Of a stretch of DNA of 64,000 bases, positions 28,952-37,594 are shown in pieces. The stretch spans positions 2,950,001-3,014,000 of the forward strand of contig JALDRJ010000002.1 in assembly GCA_031315865.1 (NCBI GenBank). The letters are read 5' to 3'. The position numbers were made by a program, and so were the translations under genes. The stretch's first letter is position 1. Each line of letters opens with the position of its first letter. The stretch is from Nitrospirales bacterium. GTDB lineage: Bacteria; Nitrospirota; Nitrospiria; Nitrospirales; UBA8639. The notes below the pieces were generated by a model, which worked only from the letters and a program-made list of their open reading frames with translations, did no database searches and was not told the origin of the DNA.

Positions 28952-30163
28952 TTAAATGGCTCCGGCCAGGTTAAAAATGGGTAAATACATGATGATCAGG
29001 ATTCCCGCCACCAGTACTCCCATGCCTAACAACAAGACCGGTTCGATCCAGGTTGTTAAACGAGTCAGTTTATAATCTAATTCGCCCTCGTGAAATTCAG
29101 CCACTTCCAAGAGCATAGTCTCCAATGAACCGGTGGTTTCCCCGACTTCTATCATTTCAATCGTCATTCGGGGGAGAAAGGACTCCTGTTTTAGGGATGC
29201 CGAGAGACTCTTCCCATCCCTGACGGACTTGATGGCCGAACTCAGTGCCCGTGTGAAGACCCGATTCGTCATCCCCCGTGTCGTCACTTCCAACGCTGAT
29301 AGCAGGGGAATTCCGCCAGCCAAAATGGTGGCCAGTGTCCTCGTGAAGCGAATCACTTGATTTTTCAGGATCACATCACCAAGCATGGGGAGATGAAGCA
29401 ACCACCGGTCAATTTGCAATTGTCCGGTGGGAGTTTTCCTCCAGATTTGAAAGAATGTCCCACCTACGACGAGCCCCATGACGATCCATGGGAGCCAGAG
29501 GCTTGCCGAGTGAATCATATCGAGCAGCATTTGGGTCGCAAACGGGAGTTCCGTATTACTTTCAGCGTAGACTTCTGAAAAAATCGGCATGACGTACGCG
29601 AGCAGGAATCCGACAACCGCAAAGCCAAAGACGACTAAAAACGTCGGATAGGCCAGAGCGCTTCGGACTTTTTCTTGAACACTAATAAGGAGTTTGAGGT
29701 ACCCGATATATCGTTGGATGACCTCAGGCAGGTTTCCGGCCTGTTCACCTGAGCGAATCGAGGCTTGATACAGCTCTGGAAAGTATGTCGGGTAGTTGGC
29801 CATGGCTTCAGAAATCGAAGATCCTCCACGTATGTCTTCACGAATGCCGAGGAGCGCATGTTGAAACGCTCCTTTTGTCGCACGTTCGGATAACAGGTCG
29901 AAACTGCGAAGCATCGGGAGCCCGGATTTAATCAGGGCCAGAAACTCTTGATTAAAAATGAGGAACTCCCGAAGCGAAAGCGGTTTTCCTTTTCGTGAGT
30001 ATCCGCCTGGCGCTGTTTGGGCCGCCCCTTTCCCGTTGAGTTCGAGGATGAGACAGCCTTGAGATTCCAATCGCGCGCGGACAGCCCGCTCGTTTTCCTC
30101 TTCACAGATATCCTCGAAAATGTTGCCATCGGGTCTCGCCGCTCTGTAACGAAATTGTGGCAC
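28952..30163 (-). CDS. gspF: inner-membrane platform protein GspF/PilC
   Basis: The protein starts with the GspF-typical MPQFRYRAARPDGN strand motif and contains two GspF domains with the signature phrases SEAMANYPTYFPELYQASIRSGE and RFTRTLATILAGGIPLLSALE. Three transmembrane helices are visible, near 170-190, 220-240 and 375-397. It is the membrane platform contacted by GspE. Length 403 aa is typical. Confidence 0.93.
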   Translation of the reverse strand: MPQFRYRAARPDGNIFEDICEEENERAVRARLESQGCLILELNGKGAAQTAPGGYSRKGKPLSLREFLIFNQEFLALIKSGLPMLRSFDLLSERATKGAFQHALLGIREDIRGGSSISEAMANYPTYFPELYQASIRSGEQAGNLPEVIQRYIGYLKLLISVQEKVRSALAYPTFLVVFGFAVVGFLLAYVMPIFSEVYAESNTELPFATQMLLDMIHSASLWLPWIVMGLVVGGTFFQIWRKTPTGQLQIDRWLLHLPMLGDVILKNQVIRFTRTLATILAGGIPLLSALEVTTRGMTNRVFTRALSSAIKSVRDGKSLSASLKQESFLPRMTIEMIEVGETTGSLETMLLEVAEFHEGELDYKLTRLTTWIEPVLLLGMGVLVAGILIIMYLPIFNLAGAI

Positions 30164-30219
30164 GGGTCGGTCACAGACAATCCAGCATGATAGGTAAGAA
30201 CACGAATGCTTCCGGGTCG

Positions 30220-31032
30220 TTATGGCGACTCGGTGTCTTCTGCCAATAAGTCGTGGCTTTCTTCGTCCATGTCGTCTTGTTCGGATCCTTGGCCGGAGAC
30301 GATGACGGGAACTTTCAACGTTTGCCCTTCGACGATGACATCTGACGTGAGATGATTCATGGTAATGAGTGTTTCAACAGTCGTTTGATACTTTTGAGAA
30401 ATACCCCATAACGTATCCCCGATCTCCACAGTCCATGTCCCGATCTCTGAGTGTGAGGTTGATGGTTCCGTCATGGAAAAGGCTGTAAGGCTGGCGGTTC
30501 GACGTTGCGGGTTCTGTTGATGGCGTTTCATATCTTGCTTGATGTGGATGACATCGGCCATCAGGGTTTTCATGTCTGTCACCATTTGTTGTACAGATTG
30601 CTGAATGGTGCCGAGTTCGCCTGTCAGTTCCTGAATGTTGGGGAAGGAGGCCGATTGAGCTCGAAGTTCTGTAACCTCCCGACGCAGCCGGTCGCGTTCA
30701 CCCTCGACGATTAAGAGGCTTTCCCGATTTTTTTCGACGTCTGCCCCCAGGGTTTCTTCGCGTGTTTTGAAGGATTCAAGTTGTCGGCGCGCGGCACGCA
30801 ACTCCGCCTGTTGTTTGGCCGTTGCAATTTTTACTGCCGCTAGTTCGGCGCGGAGTAACTCCGCCTCTTCTCGAGCCTCGTGTATCAAGGCTTCGTGAAC
30901 ATTGGGCGCGGGGGGCGCGGGGTTATGAGCTACCGGCTCACCGGCCGTGGCCTGGTGCTGTGCGCATCCGACGGTCAACAACATATACAGCATCAGTATC
31001 GTTGATGGGCCATATGTTAAGTGTTTCATCAT
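30220..31032 (-). CDS. LysM-domain coiled-coil lipoprotein
   Basis: A lipobox (LTVGC, near residue 23) is followed by a long coiled coil (about 45-160) and a LysM domain near the C-terminus (WTVEIGDTLWGISQKYQTTVETLITMNHL). The tail is acidic. LysM binds peptidoglycan, so the protein likely ties the secretion apparatus to the wall in a FimV- or TsaP-like way. That role is inferred from its place between the pseudopilin and gspF genes. Confidence 0.82.
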   Translation of the reverse strand: MMKHLTYGPSTILMLYMLLTVGCAQHQATAGEPVAHNPAPPAPNVHEALIHEAREEAELLRAELAAVKIATAKQQAELRAARRQLESFKTREETLGADVEKNRESLLIVEGERDRLRREVTELRAQSASFPNIQELTGELGTIQQSVQQMVTDMKTLMADVIHIKQDMKRHQQNPQRRTASLTAFSMTEPSTSHSEIGTWTVEIGDTLWGISQKYQTTVETLITMNHLTSDVIVEGQTLKVPVIVSGQGSEQDDMDEESHDLLAEDTESP

Positions 31033-31035
31033 AAG

Positions 31036-31440
31036 TTACCATTCCTTGTAAGGCGTGCCATCCAAGGCAGTGAGATCACTGCCACTGTGAATATCAAAAA
31101 TCCCGGCGGGCGAGTCATCCTCTTCATCTTTTTCTTCTAAGACCTCTTCCCACGTGTCTGATGACTTGGTGAAGGGGTCAACCGGAATACTTCGAATGTA
31201 GTGTTCCGTGACCAATTCTTCAAGACTTGCCGGGTATTTCCCACGATCCGCATAAAATTGGTCAATGATCGCTCGAACCGTAAACAAGTTCTGTTTGAGC
31301 GCCGCTTCTTTGGCTTTGAGAGAAGACTGCTGGAAGGAGGGAACGGCTAATGTCACGAGAATGGCCGCGATCGCCACCACGATCAATAATTCCAAAAGTG
31401 TAAAGCCACTTTTGCTCCTCATCCAGTTTGGCATAGTCAC
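31036..31440 (-). CDS. gspG: type II secretion pseudopilin, GspG-like
   Basis: The class III prepilin signal KSG-FTLLELLIVVAI is visible at residues 10-24, with cleavage after the glycine and a glutamate at +5. It is followed by the helix region FQQSSLKAKEAALKQNLFTVRAIIDQFYADRGKYPASLEELV and a conserved IPVDPFT motif, which are GspG-like. An acidic loop near residues 100-115 is unusual. It overlaps the preceding pseudopilin gene by 4 bp. Confidence 0.88.
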   Translation of the reverse strand: MTMPNWMRSKSGFTLLELLIVVAIAAILVTLAVPSFQQSSLKAKEAALKQNLFTVRAIIDQFYADRGKYPASLEELVTEHYIRSIPVDPFTKSSDTWEEVLEEKDEEDDSPAGIFDIHSGSDLTALDGTPYKEW

Positions 31441-31973
31441 CAGTCACGATATTTCGTTTTGTCCAATGCGACATGGCTGCTGGTCGTGTAAATATCGAAC
31501 ACGTCTTCTCCGCACCACCGATCCTCATCGGCCTCATCCTGATGACACCGAAGGCCCCATTCATCCTTTCCGGTCATGGGATCGATGGGAATTCGGCGAA
31601 GATACCGTCGGATCGCATGGGTCTCGTCCACCTGGGCTTCGGCACCCGTCAGTTCAACCCTGAGTAATTGTTCTAAGGATTTCGGGTATCCGTTGTATCC
31701 AGTGCTTTCCTTACAGGTCAGTTGATTCTTGACGCAGAGCGGACCAACCAGCGTGTCGCCATCTCTCGCCCAGTCGCGCCGAAACGTATCGATCGCCGTT
31801 CGAACGGTGCGCAATGTTTGCCGAAGCTCCAACTCTTGGGAACGTTTGGTGCTGACTTTGGTGATCGGCAACGCCACAGACGCCAAGATGAAAATAATGA
31901 CGAGTGTGATCAAGAGTTCGAGGAGTGTGACCCCGCGCCTGGATCGTAATCTATTGAACCCAAATCCTCCCAT
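31437..31973 (-). CDS. type II secretion pseudopilin, GspG/PulG-like with Cys-rich insert
   Basis: The prepilin motif RRG-VTLLELLITLVI has valine instead of phenylalanine at +1 but keeps the +5 glutamate. The ATG at 31973 gives a short basic leader; the frame is open further upstream but there overlaps the secretin gene. The C-terminal half holds the GspG-like RIPIDPMTGKDEWGLR and four or more cysteines (LCVKN..LTCKES, LRCHQ, RWCGED), which could form disulfides. Its start overlaps the secretin stop by 23 bp. Confidence 0.84.
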   Translation of the reverse strand: MGGFGFNRLRSRRGVTLLELLITLVIIFILASVALPITKVSTKRSQELELRQTLRTVRTAIDTFRRDWARDGDTLVGPLCVKNQLTCKESTGYNGYPKSLEQLLRVELTGAEAQVDETHAIRRYLRRIPIDPMTGKDEWGLRCHQDEADEDRWCGEDVFDIYTTSSHVALDKTKYRDW

Positions 31974-34305
31974 GTTGCGAAATGACGGGAACCTGTTTCC
32001 CTGTCGAGTCGATGAATGATGAATGTTGAATGTGCAACGAGGCGTTCCCCTGAGCTTTCGCCTTAAAGGCCAAGGTTGCCAGTTGCCCGCTGCCGGCCAC
32101 CGATTGGCCGCTTCCACTCAATTGAATCACGACTTGGCCTTTATTCGGGACATCGGAAACGGTGAGTGTAGGGGTAATGTCGTGTTCCTTCCAAAACGTT
32201 CCTTCGACCGCTTCCTGAAATTCCAGGATCCCAGGGTCATACGTGATCGTCATATGAGTCTGCTCAGTCGCCGGTACATTGTGTCCTGTGAGGTCAATGC
32301 GTACCGTTTTACCCACTTTTGTGGATACAGCAGGGGGAATGAAGGTCAGCCGAGTCGGTGGCGTTTGAGCTGGAGGGGCAGACGTCTGAGGCATTCCAGC
32401 TTGTGAAGCTTGTTGAGTAGGTCCTGAAGCTGGAGCGTGTGGCGATGGGGTTTGGTCTTGACTAAGAGCTTGTTCGTTCTCACTAAGGAGGACTGGGAGA
32501 GCTACATTGGGCTCGGAAAATAGGGGTTTCGTGTCGAAGTTTTTGGCTGTGCCAGACCAGAGTGTCTGTTTGGCGATATCCGAAGGCGCGAGACTATTCA
32601 CGATGTGAGCGGTGATGACGAGAATGACTTCTGTCGTAATCTTGTTTGTTTCGGAGTTACTTAACAGATTGCCCAAGACGGGTACGTCATCGATCCCGGG
32701 TACCGCTTCCCGTGTCTTTCGATCTTCTTCTTGCAGCAGGCCTGCCAGGACCACTGTTTCGCCATCGCGCAAGCTCAGAGCGGTGTCAGCGGTTCGTGTT
32801 CCAAAACGGAATTGTGAGATTTCCGGGTTGGACTGCAGGACGACGCGATCACCCAGTCGTGTCACTTCGACTTGCATGCGTAGAGAAATTTGGTTATTGA
32901 GATGAATGGTCGGTTCAACCGTCAGTTTAATCCCGGTATCTTTGAATTCGATGGAGGTCACGGTGGAGGTCGTTGGCGTGGCTCCGGTGGTACCCTGGCC
33001 AGGTAAGACATTGGTCGTCGAAAGCAGGATGGGTTGTTTGTCTCCGATATTGATCGAGGCCTTTTCGTTATTCAGAACCCGGATCTTCGGCGCCGCCAGC
33101 GTCTTGGCATCAGACTCTTGCTTGAAGAAGTCGAGCAGGATGCTGCCAGGGAATGTAAAGAGATAGGAGTCTGGCCCAAGATTCGTCAATTGCCGATACG
33201 TGAAGGTTTGCAGGATGCTGCTGAAGGCATTGGTTCCTGGCGGAAAAATTCCCGCGCCAGCTTGTTTCGCGAAGTTCAGTCCGATCCGTTTCGTCTTGGT
33301 TCGGTTGACTTCAAGGACTTCCACGTCAAATAAGACTTCGGCATCACCCCGGTCATTCGCTTGAATGATATTCTCGGCAAGCACGAGCTTGGCTGGTTCA
33401 TCACGAATCACCACGGTATTCAGCGGTTCATTGACGTAGACTCGTTTCGTTTCGAGAATGGTCCTGAGCAGGTTCGCCATGTCTTTGGCTTTCGCGTTGG
33501 ACAGGTAAAAGGTTCGAATTTTGAGGTCCTGATATTGTTCTCGCTTTTGTTTCGTGTCGGGGATGATGAGCAAGGTATCGTTGCTGACTCGTTTCGCGAA
33601 CAGCTCATTGGTGTTCAAAATGAGGGTTAAAGCCTCATCAAACGGCGTATCGCGTGTGAAGATGGTGACAAGATCATCCCGGACATCCTTGTCGAATAAG
33701 ATGTCGATATTGGCGGTTCTTGCCAGGATTTCAAAGACCTGTTTTAAGCGAGTATTTTGAAACCGAAGTGTGACGGGTTCGGCTGATCCACTCACGGTCT
33801 TGTGTTCGTTCTGTCGTTGAGAAATGGCCGTGATGCCCTCAAGGGCTTGAGTCAGACTCGGGTCGAGTTGAATGGCCCGTTCATAATGGACCATGGCTTG
33901 ATCGAGTTGTCCGAGGCTCTGAAGTTTTTTCCCGTCCTGCAGGGCTTGCCGCGCTTCCTTGAGCCGTAAGACATCGGTCAAGGCTGCCTGATATTCAGGT
34001 GTTTCGGGAGATAGCCCCAAGGCCATTTGAAAAGCCTGAAGGGCTTCGGGAAGCTGGTGTTCTTGAAGCCATGTTCTCCCTTCCCTGTAATGCATTTCGG
34101 CCGCGCGACCTTTCACCTCTTCCAGTTTGTCCTGAAGTTCTTGGTTGAATGGATCGTGCCGAACCGCCTCGCGATAGGCGGCTACAGCCCCATCCCAATT
34201 CCCGTCCGCCACCATCTGTTCTGCAAGATCGACTTGAGGGACCGAACAACTCGTGAGGAATAGCATGAGTGAACATGCGATGAATTGAGGGCGAAACAAC
34301 ATCAT
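31951..34305 (-). CDS. gspD: secretin GspD/PilQ with N-terminal TPRs and C-terminal cohesin-like domain
   Basis: The lipobox LTSC is near residue 20. TPR-like repeats follow (about 25-165), then an STN domain (TLRFQNTRLKQVFEILARTA and on), an N1-type domain (VYVNEPLNTVVIRDEP) and the secretin pore domain (VLNNEKASINIGDKQPI, LTVEPTIHLNNQISL, VVLAGLLQEEDR). After a proline- and glutamine-rich linker, the last 130 residues resemble a cohesin domain (FIPPAVSTKVGKTVRIDL, MTITYDPGILEF). It should form the outer-membrane channel, with the cohesin-like module as an extra interaction surface. No Shine-Dalgarno precedes the paired ATGs (34305/34302), so translation may be coupled to an upstream small frame. 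Confidence 0.93.
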   Translation of the reverse strand: MMLFRPQFIACSLMLFLTSCSVPQVDLAEQMVADGNWDGAVAAYREAVRHDPFNQELQDKLEEVKGRAAEMHYREGRTWLQEHQLPEALQAFQMALGLSPETPEYQAALTDVLRLKEARQALQDGKKLQSLGQLDQAMVHYERAIQLDPSLTQALEGITAISQRQNEHKTVSGSAEPVTLRFQNTRLKQVFEILARTANIDILFDKDVRDDLVTIFTRDTPFDEALTLILNTNELFAKRVSNDTLLIIPDTKQKREQYQDLKIRTFYLSNAKAKDMANLLRTILETKRVYVNEPLNTVVIRDEPAKLVLAENIIQANDRGDAEVLFDVEVLEVNRTKTKRIGLNFAKQAGAGIFPPGTNAFSSILQTFTYRQLTNLGPDSYLFTFPGSILLDFFKQESDAKTLAAPKIRVLNNEKASINIGDKQPILLSTTNVLPGQGTTGATPTTSTVTSIEFKDTGIKLTVEPTIHLNNQISLRMQVEVTRLGDRVVLQSNPEISQFRFGTRTADTALSLRDGETVVLAGLLQEEDRKTREAVPGIDDVPVLGNLLSNSETNKITTEVILVITAHIVNSLAPSDIAKQTLWSGTAKNFDTKPLFSEPNVALPVLLSENEQALSQDQTPSPHAPASGPTQQASQAGMPQTSAPPAQTPPTRLTFIPPAVSTKVGKTVRIDLTGHNVPATEQTHMTITYDPGILEFQEAVEGTFWKEHDITPTLTVSDVPNKGQVVIQLSGSGQSVAGSGQLATLAFKAKAQGNASLHIQHSSFIDSTGKQVPVISQHGRIWVQ

Positions 34306-34757
34306 TATTATTATGTCAGGAACCATGTATCAAGATTTGGTGACCACTGATCCGCTAACCAATTAGAGATCTTTTCGTTTACTCCAACGACCCCAGCCAG
34401 GTTCCAGCAGGCACGATCATCACTCACACGAACACCCCACTGATACTGAAGAGAGCCGCTGCCGATCGACATACACGGATCATCGAATGCGTGGCTGATC
34501 CAAGGTATGGTTCTCATCTAAGTGCTCAGAAGATTAGTAGCTCAGGTAGGCCGTCGGCTCGTATACCGTTAGAAAGCTCAAAATCCGATAAAATAACCTA
34601 GCACACTTCGAATAATCAGGCTAGATAGCTACTTGATCCTTCTATCGGAAAGCTACCCCATAGAATTAAATTGATTATGTATAACGGCGTCGTCGGAGTT
34701 TTCTGGGCGTTTTGTCGGTCTTGCCTTCGTCGGCGAAGTCGGCTGCCTTCGCAGAGA
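34306..34757. other. intergenic gap inside the secretion operon, with possible small ORF
   Basis: This gap lies between the first pseudopilin gene and the secretin. It is AT-rich around 34600-34680 and includes a possible 68-codon minus-strand frame at 34311-34517. That frame ends just before the secretin ATGs, has no clear ribosome binding site and matches no family I know. Short paired segments on the minus strand (around 34625-34660) could form a hairpin leader. I cannot identify a riboswitch class. Confidence 0.3.
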
Positions 34758-35462
34758 TTATTCAGGGAGTCCTGGCTCAGGACTTTCAGGCGCAGGGGAA
34801 AGATTTTCAAAAGGTTTTCCTGTTTGAGGATTGATTTCGGTTTGCACTGAAGACGATCCGCATCCAGCCGAGTTGAGGACGCTATGTTTCTGGGCGATAT
34901 TGCTCGCGCTGACCCCTTGAGCGCAATTACCGGTTTGCCCCGAGGCTTCAAAGCGAACCGCATGATATGTCTTCGCATCCTTGAAGTTGACGCGATCGTA
35001 GGGTTTTTCCTGGCTTGTGCTGCGTACACCATGAATTTCAGCCCCGATTTTGATCACGTCAAAGTCTTCTCCGGTGATGGGATCTTTATAGACTGTCTGG
35101 AGATAGCGATGAGGCTTCTTCGTCAAATCTATGAGTTTCTGAGGATACCGATTGGGGCGTGTGGCCTTTTGGACCTCGTAGTCCGCGGCATAGCGTTCAA
35201 TCGCCTCTTTGATACGGGTTCCCCTAAAGACCAGTTCAGCCTCGCGATCCCGTTTTATCGTCACAGACCATTCCTGACCGATCACCATGAGCGAGATGCC
35301 CATCATTACGACAAAGAACATGGTCATCAGATAGGTGAACCCGCCCTCAGGACTTATATAGATATGGTTGGGGCGGCTGGAAAAAAAAGAAAGAATGTGA
35401 CGTATGCCTGCGGAGAGAAACCACCGATACTTTCGGGGCCTCGATGAATGGTGGTTGAGCAT
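34758..35462 (-). CDS. prepilin-like protein with a long C-terminal region
   Basis: A membrane segment opens with a pseudopilin-like GG-FTYLMTMFFVVMMGISLMV helix, followed by a basic patch and an extended soluble domain with an AIERYAADYE helix and RYLQTVYKDPITGEDF. These features recall GspG/GspH-type pseudopilins, but the +5 glutamate is replaced by methionine and about 40 residues precede the processing site. The ATG at 35462 is preferred over one at 35513. It is the first gene of the secretion operon and follows a strong hairpin terminator. Confidence 0.68.
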   Translation of the reverse strand: MLNHHSSRPRKYRWFLSAGIRHILSFFSSRPNHIYISPEGGFTYLMTMFFVVMMGISLMVIGQEWSVTIKRDREAELVFRGTRIKEAIERYAADYEVQKATRPNRYPQKLIDLTKKPHRYLQTVYKDPITGEDFDVIKIGAEIHGVRSTSQEKPYDRVNFKDAKTYHAVRFEASGQTGNCAQGVSASNIAQKHSVLNSAGCGSSSVQTEINPQTGKPFENLSPAPESPEPGLPE

Positions 35463-35597
35463 GGCCTTTTCTCGTAAATCGATACCCGCTTTATCGACAG
35501 CATATTTTCCCATCTGAAGGTGAGTTGTGCAAACACCAAAGCCACTGCCTTTCTGTTGAGTCAGGGATTCTTAATCTGGAAGGGGAGGAAGAGGAAA

Positions 35598-35626
35598 GTC
35601 CAGTGCCTAAGGTTTAGGCACTGGAC
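35598..35626 (-). terminator. rho-independent terminator, perfect 13 bp stem
   Basis: GTCCAGTGCCTAA at 35598-35610 and its exact complement at 35614-35626 form a 13 bp stem with a 3-base loop. On the minus strand it is followed by a pyrimidine-rich TTTCCTCTTCCTCCCCTT tract. It lies about 105 bp past the stop of the exported protein gene at 35733 and separates it from the secretion operon. Confidence 0.75.
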
Positions 35627-35732
35627 AAGAGAGTTTGAGTGCCTAGAGGTCTTCAATATCCTTTTCGACTTCTCCGGCAATCATACCATTACATCCTTTG
35701 AATGTGTCGAAAAGTCTTGGCGTTCGTGGTGG

Positions 35733-36104
35733 TTATTTTGCGCTTCCTGCAGCGATCCCTTTCCGCGAATTTTCTAGACGTTTCTGTTCGAGTTCTTCTG
35801 CTGCCATCGCTGCTGCACCACCGTGAGTCTTCTCAACATTTTTTTCAAGGGCGTTAATGTCTTCATTAACGGGGACTTCTTTCCCTAAATCCGTTAGGGC
35901 GCCGCTTCGTTCTCCGGGGCCGCTTTCACCCATGCCAGTACCCTCATCAGATCCGGAAGGAGTGCTGCGTTGAATGGAACTGGGAATATTATCGTCGGGA
36001 TTCATCGACGTTCCCGGCTCACCCCCCTCGATCTCGGCGAAGACTCCAGTGCTGAATAAAAGACTTAATCCTGCGATACCCACGAAAACTCGAAAAACCT
36101 TCAT
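35733..36104 (-). CDS. small exported hydrophilic protein, 123 aa
   Basis: A clear signal peptide (cleavage near VFA-EIE) is followed by a Ser/Gly/Pro-rich, probably disordered stretch (about 25-80) and a charged helix (about 85-115). GGAGG precedes the ATG. No family is recognised. It ends ahead of a strong terminator, so it is a separate transcription unit. Confidence 0.58.
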   Translation of the reverse strand: MKVFRVFVGIAGLSLLFSTGVFAEIEGGEPGTSMNPDDNIPSSIQRSTPSGSDEGTGMGESGPGERSGALTDLGKEVPVNEDINALEKNVEKTHGGAAAMAAEELEQKRLENSRKGIAAGSAK

Positions 36105-36295
36105 GACACACCTCCCTACGATTTGAAACTGTAAATACGTTCCGATAATTACTAATTACCAAGAACCTTTCAGGTCGAAGGGTAATGGATTTGTGCACTT
36201 TTGGCAACATGTGCGAAATTACACACACATCAGACAAGGGCCTTGACGTACACTCAACAAACGGTCTCAAAACATTTTTTAGCAGAGGCTGCTCA

Positions 36296-36913
36296 TCAGT
36301 AATCCAGCGTCCGTTCACGTTCTTTGGCCCATGCCCGTAGCGTATCGATGAGTTCTCCTTCATCGCCAAACGTGGCATCAATGATGATGTTTTGTCCGTT
36401 CAGAAGAAACATCGCTGGGACTCCTACCGGAATGTTCATGACCGTATGTCTCGCCTCCTCGTCCACGGTGTAGGGTTCATCCGTACCCTTTTCTGTTTTA
36501 ATCAGGGCCCACTTCAAATCGCCGATCAGCGGCTGTAAGAGGTGACCTTTGACGATCCAATCCCATCCCTGATAGCCCGCCTTATGAAAGTCGATGAATT
36601 GATCTTGGTCGCTAATGACGAGTTTCAGTTTGTCTCCTCGCTGGATTGACGTGATGCCCTTCTCAGCCGCTGCCTCCAATGAGAGAAAGACTGGTTCAAG
36701 TTGGCCAATGTTGACTTGAATCACGCCTGATTTCACATGTTCGACCGTGCCCAGGACGATGTGTTCACCGGGGAGCAAGAGCTTGAGTTCAGAATCTGCA
36801 GCAGGAGATGTTGCCATAACACAAGGAACGGATAGGAATAGGCCATGAACACTGAACAACAGCGCGGCGAACGCGATAGAACGAAAACGACGGCACAGAT
36901 TTTCACGAGACAT
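36296..36913 (-). CDS. exported protein of unknown function, 205 aa
   Basis: The N-terminal signal peptide (about 12-34, ending VMATS) precedes a small beta-rich domain (about 45-105, with LPGEHIVLGTVEHVKSGVIQV and RGDKLKLVISD). A second half contains a NGQNIIIDATFGDEGELI segment. The first half looks like a beta-barrel of the kind seen in envelope or metal-handling proteins, but I cannot name it. It borders the accessory island. Confidence 0.58.
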   Translation of the reverse strand: MSRENLCRRFRSIAFAALLFSVHGLFLSVPCVMATSPAADSELKLLLPGEHIVLGTVEHVKSGVIQVNIGQLEPVFLSLEAAAEKGITSIQRGDKLKLVISDQDQFIDFHKAGYQGWDWIVKGHLLQPLIGDLKWALIKTEKGTDEPYTVDEEARHTVMNIPVGVPAMFLLNGQNIIIDATFGDEGELIDTLRAWAKERERTLDY

Positions 36914-37105
36914 ACCTGTACGCTCCTTTTCTTCAGTATGATTGATGTTGAATAAACCAGCTGACCTGCCGCTGGTAGCAATGAAAATGAAAACGATGAT
37001 CGGACAGTACCTATTAATTTAAATGGGGTTCATGTTACGGCCGTATCATGCCACGATTCGCCGAACATATCCACGAACCGGTCTATTTTTTGACTTGTTA
37101 ACGAA

Positions 37106-37127
37106 ATAGCCCGTAATTAGGGGCTAT
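37106..37127. promoter_or_regulatory. palindrome upstream of antitoxin remnant (possible old operator)
   Basis: ATAGCCC at 37106-37112 and GGGCTAT at 37121-37127 are perfect inverted repeats around an 8 bp spacer. They lie about 32 bp before the Phd/YefM remnant. Phd/YefM antitoxins repress their own promoter through such palindromes, so this could be a relic operator; a hairpin terminator is an alternative. Confidence 0.35.
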
Positions 37128-37158
37128 CTATCTCTATAGTAGATGCGGAGTATCAACT

Positions 37159-37327
37159 ATACGACGAACGATCTCGTTAGCTGAGGCAAAGCATACACTT
37201 TCGGCAATTGTGCAAGAGGTCAGTGACACCTACGAACGGATCGTCATTACCAAAAACGGGACCGATGCGGCTGTCCTTCTGACTGAGCGCAGAAGAGTAT
37301 GAGAGGCTGCTCGAAATCCTTGATTGA
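37159..37327 (+). pseudogene. degraded Phd/YefM-type antitoxin
   Basis: The frame from 37159 reads RRTISLAEAKHTLSAIVQEV and then ERIVITKNGTDAAVLL, the classic Phd/YefM N-terminal DNA-binding pattern. It begins with ATA where an ATG is expected. After VLL the frame breaks: a tandem CTGA-CTGA at 37279-37286 looks like a 4 bp duplication. Removing one copy restores LSAEEYERLLEILD, the usual antitoxin helix. That frame then meets TGA at 37325; beyond it SDEEEAIRRE suggests the gene once extended to the repeat at 37381. No toxin gene is left. The gene is inactive. Confidence 0.78.
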
Positions 37328-37380
37328 CGCACCTACTCTGATGAAGAAGAAGCCATTCGTCGGGAGTCATGCCGGGAAGA

Positions 37381-37585
37381 GGGTCAAGTCTTTTGTTGAT
37401 ATATTATTGATTGATCGTTTCGTAGGTATTGTCCTCCTCAAGCTTGAACAAGGGCACCGTTCCGAGAACAAGCAGACCTTCGCCTTTGAGCCACATGAAC
37501 TTGTTAACGTATCAGGGCCTCTCATTCCATCAAAGCGGCTGAGCTTCCACGGGTAGGGGAAAATATATCAACAAAAGACTTGATC
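37381..37585. repeat. MITE-like inverted-repeat element, copy 1 (205 bp)
   Basis: The left end GGTCAAGTCTTTTGTTGAT (37382 onward) is matched by an inverted right end ATCAACAAAAGACTTGATC (37567-37585), giving terminal inverted repeats of about 24 bp with one mismatch. The interior carries no transposase. It is nearly identical to the element at 41489-41696. The left end sits in the tail of the degraded antitoxin gene. Confidence 0.75.
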
Positions 37586-37594
37586 TATATCCGT

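Noticed and set aside
34616-35032. Overlapping minus-strand frame inside the first pseudopilin gene
   Set aside because: It is out of frame with the prepilin-like protein and lacks any signal or motif; it is a shadow frame.
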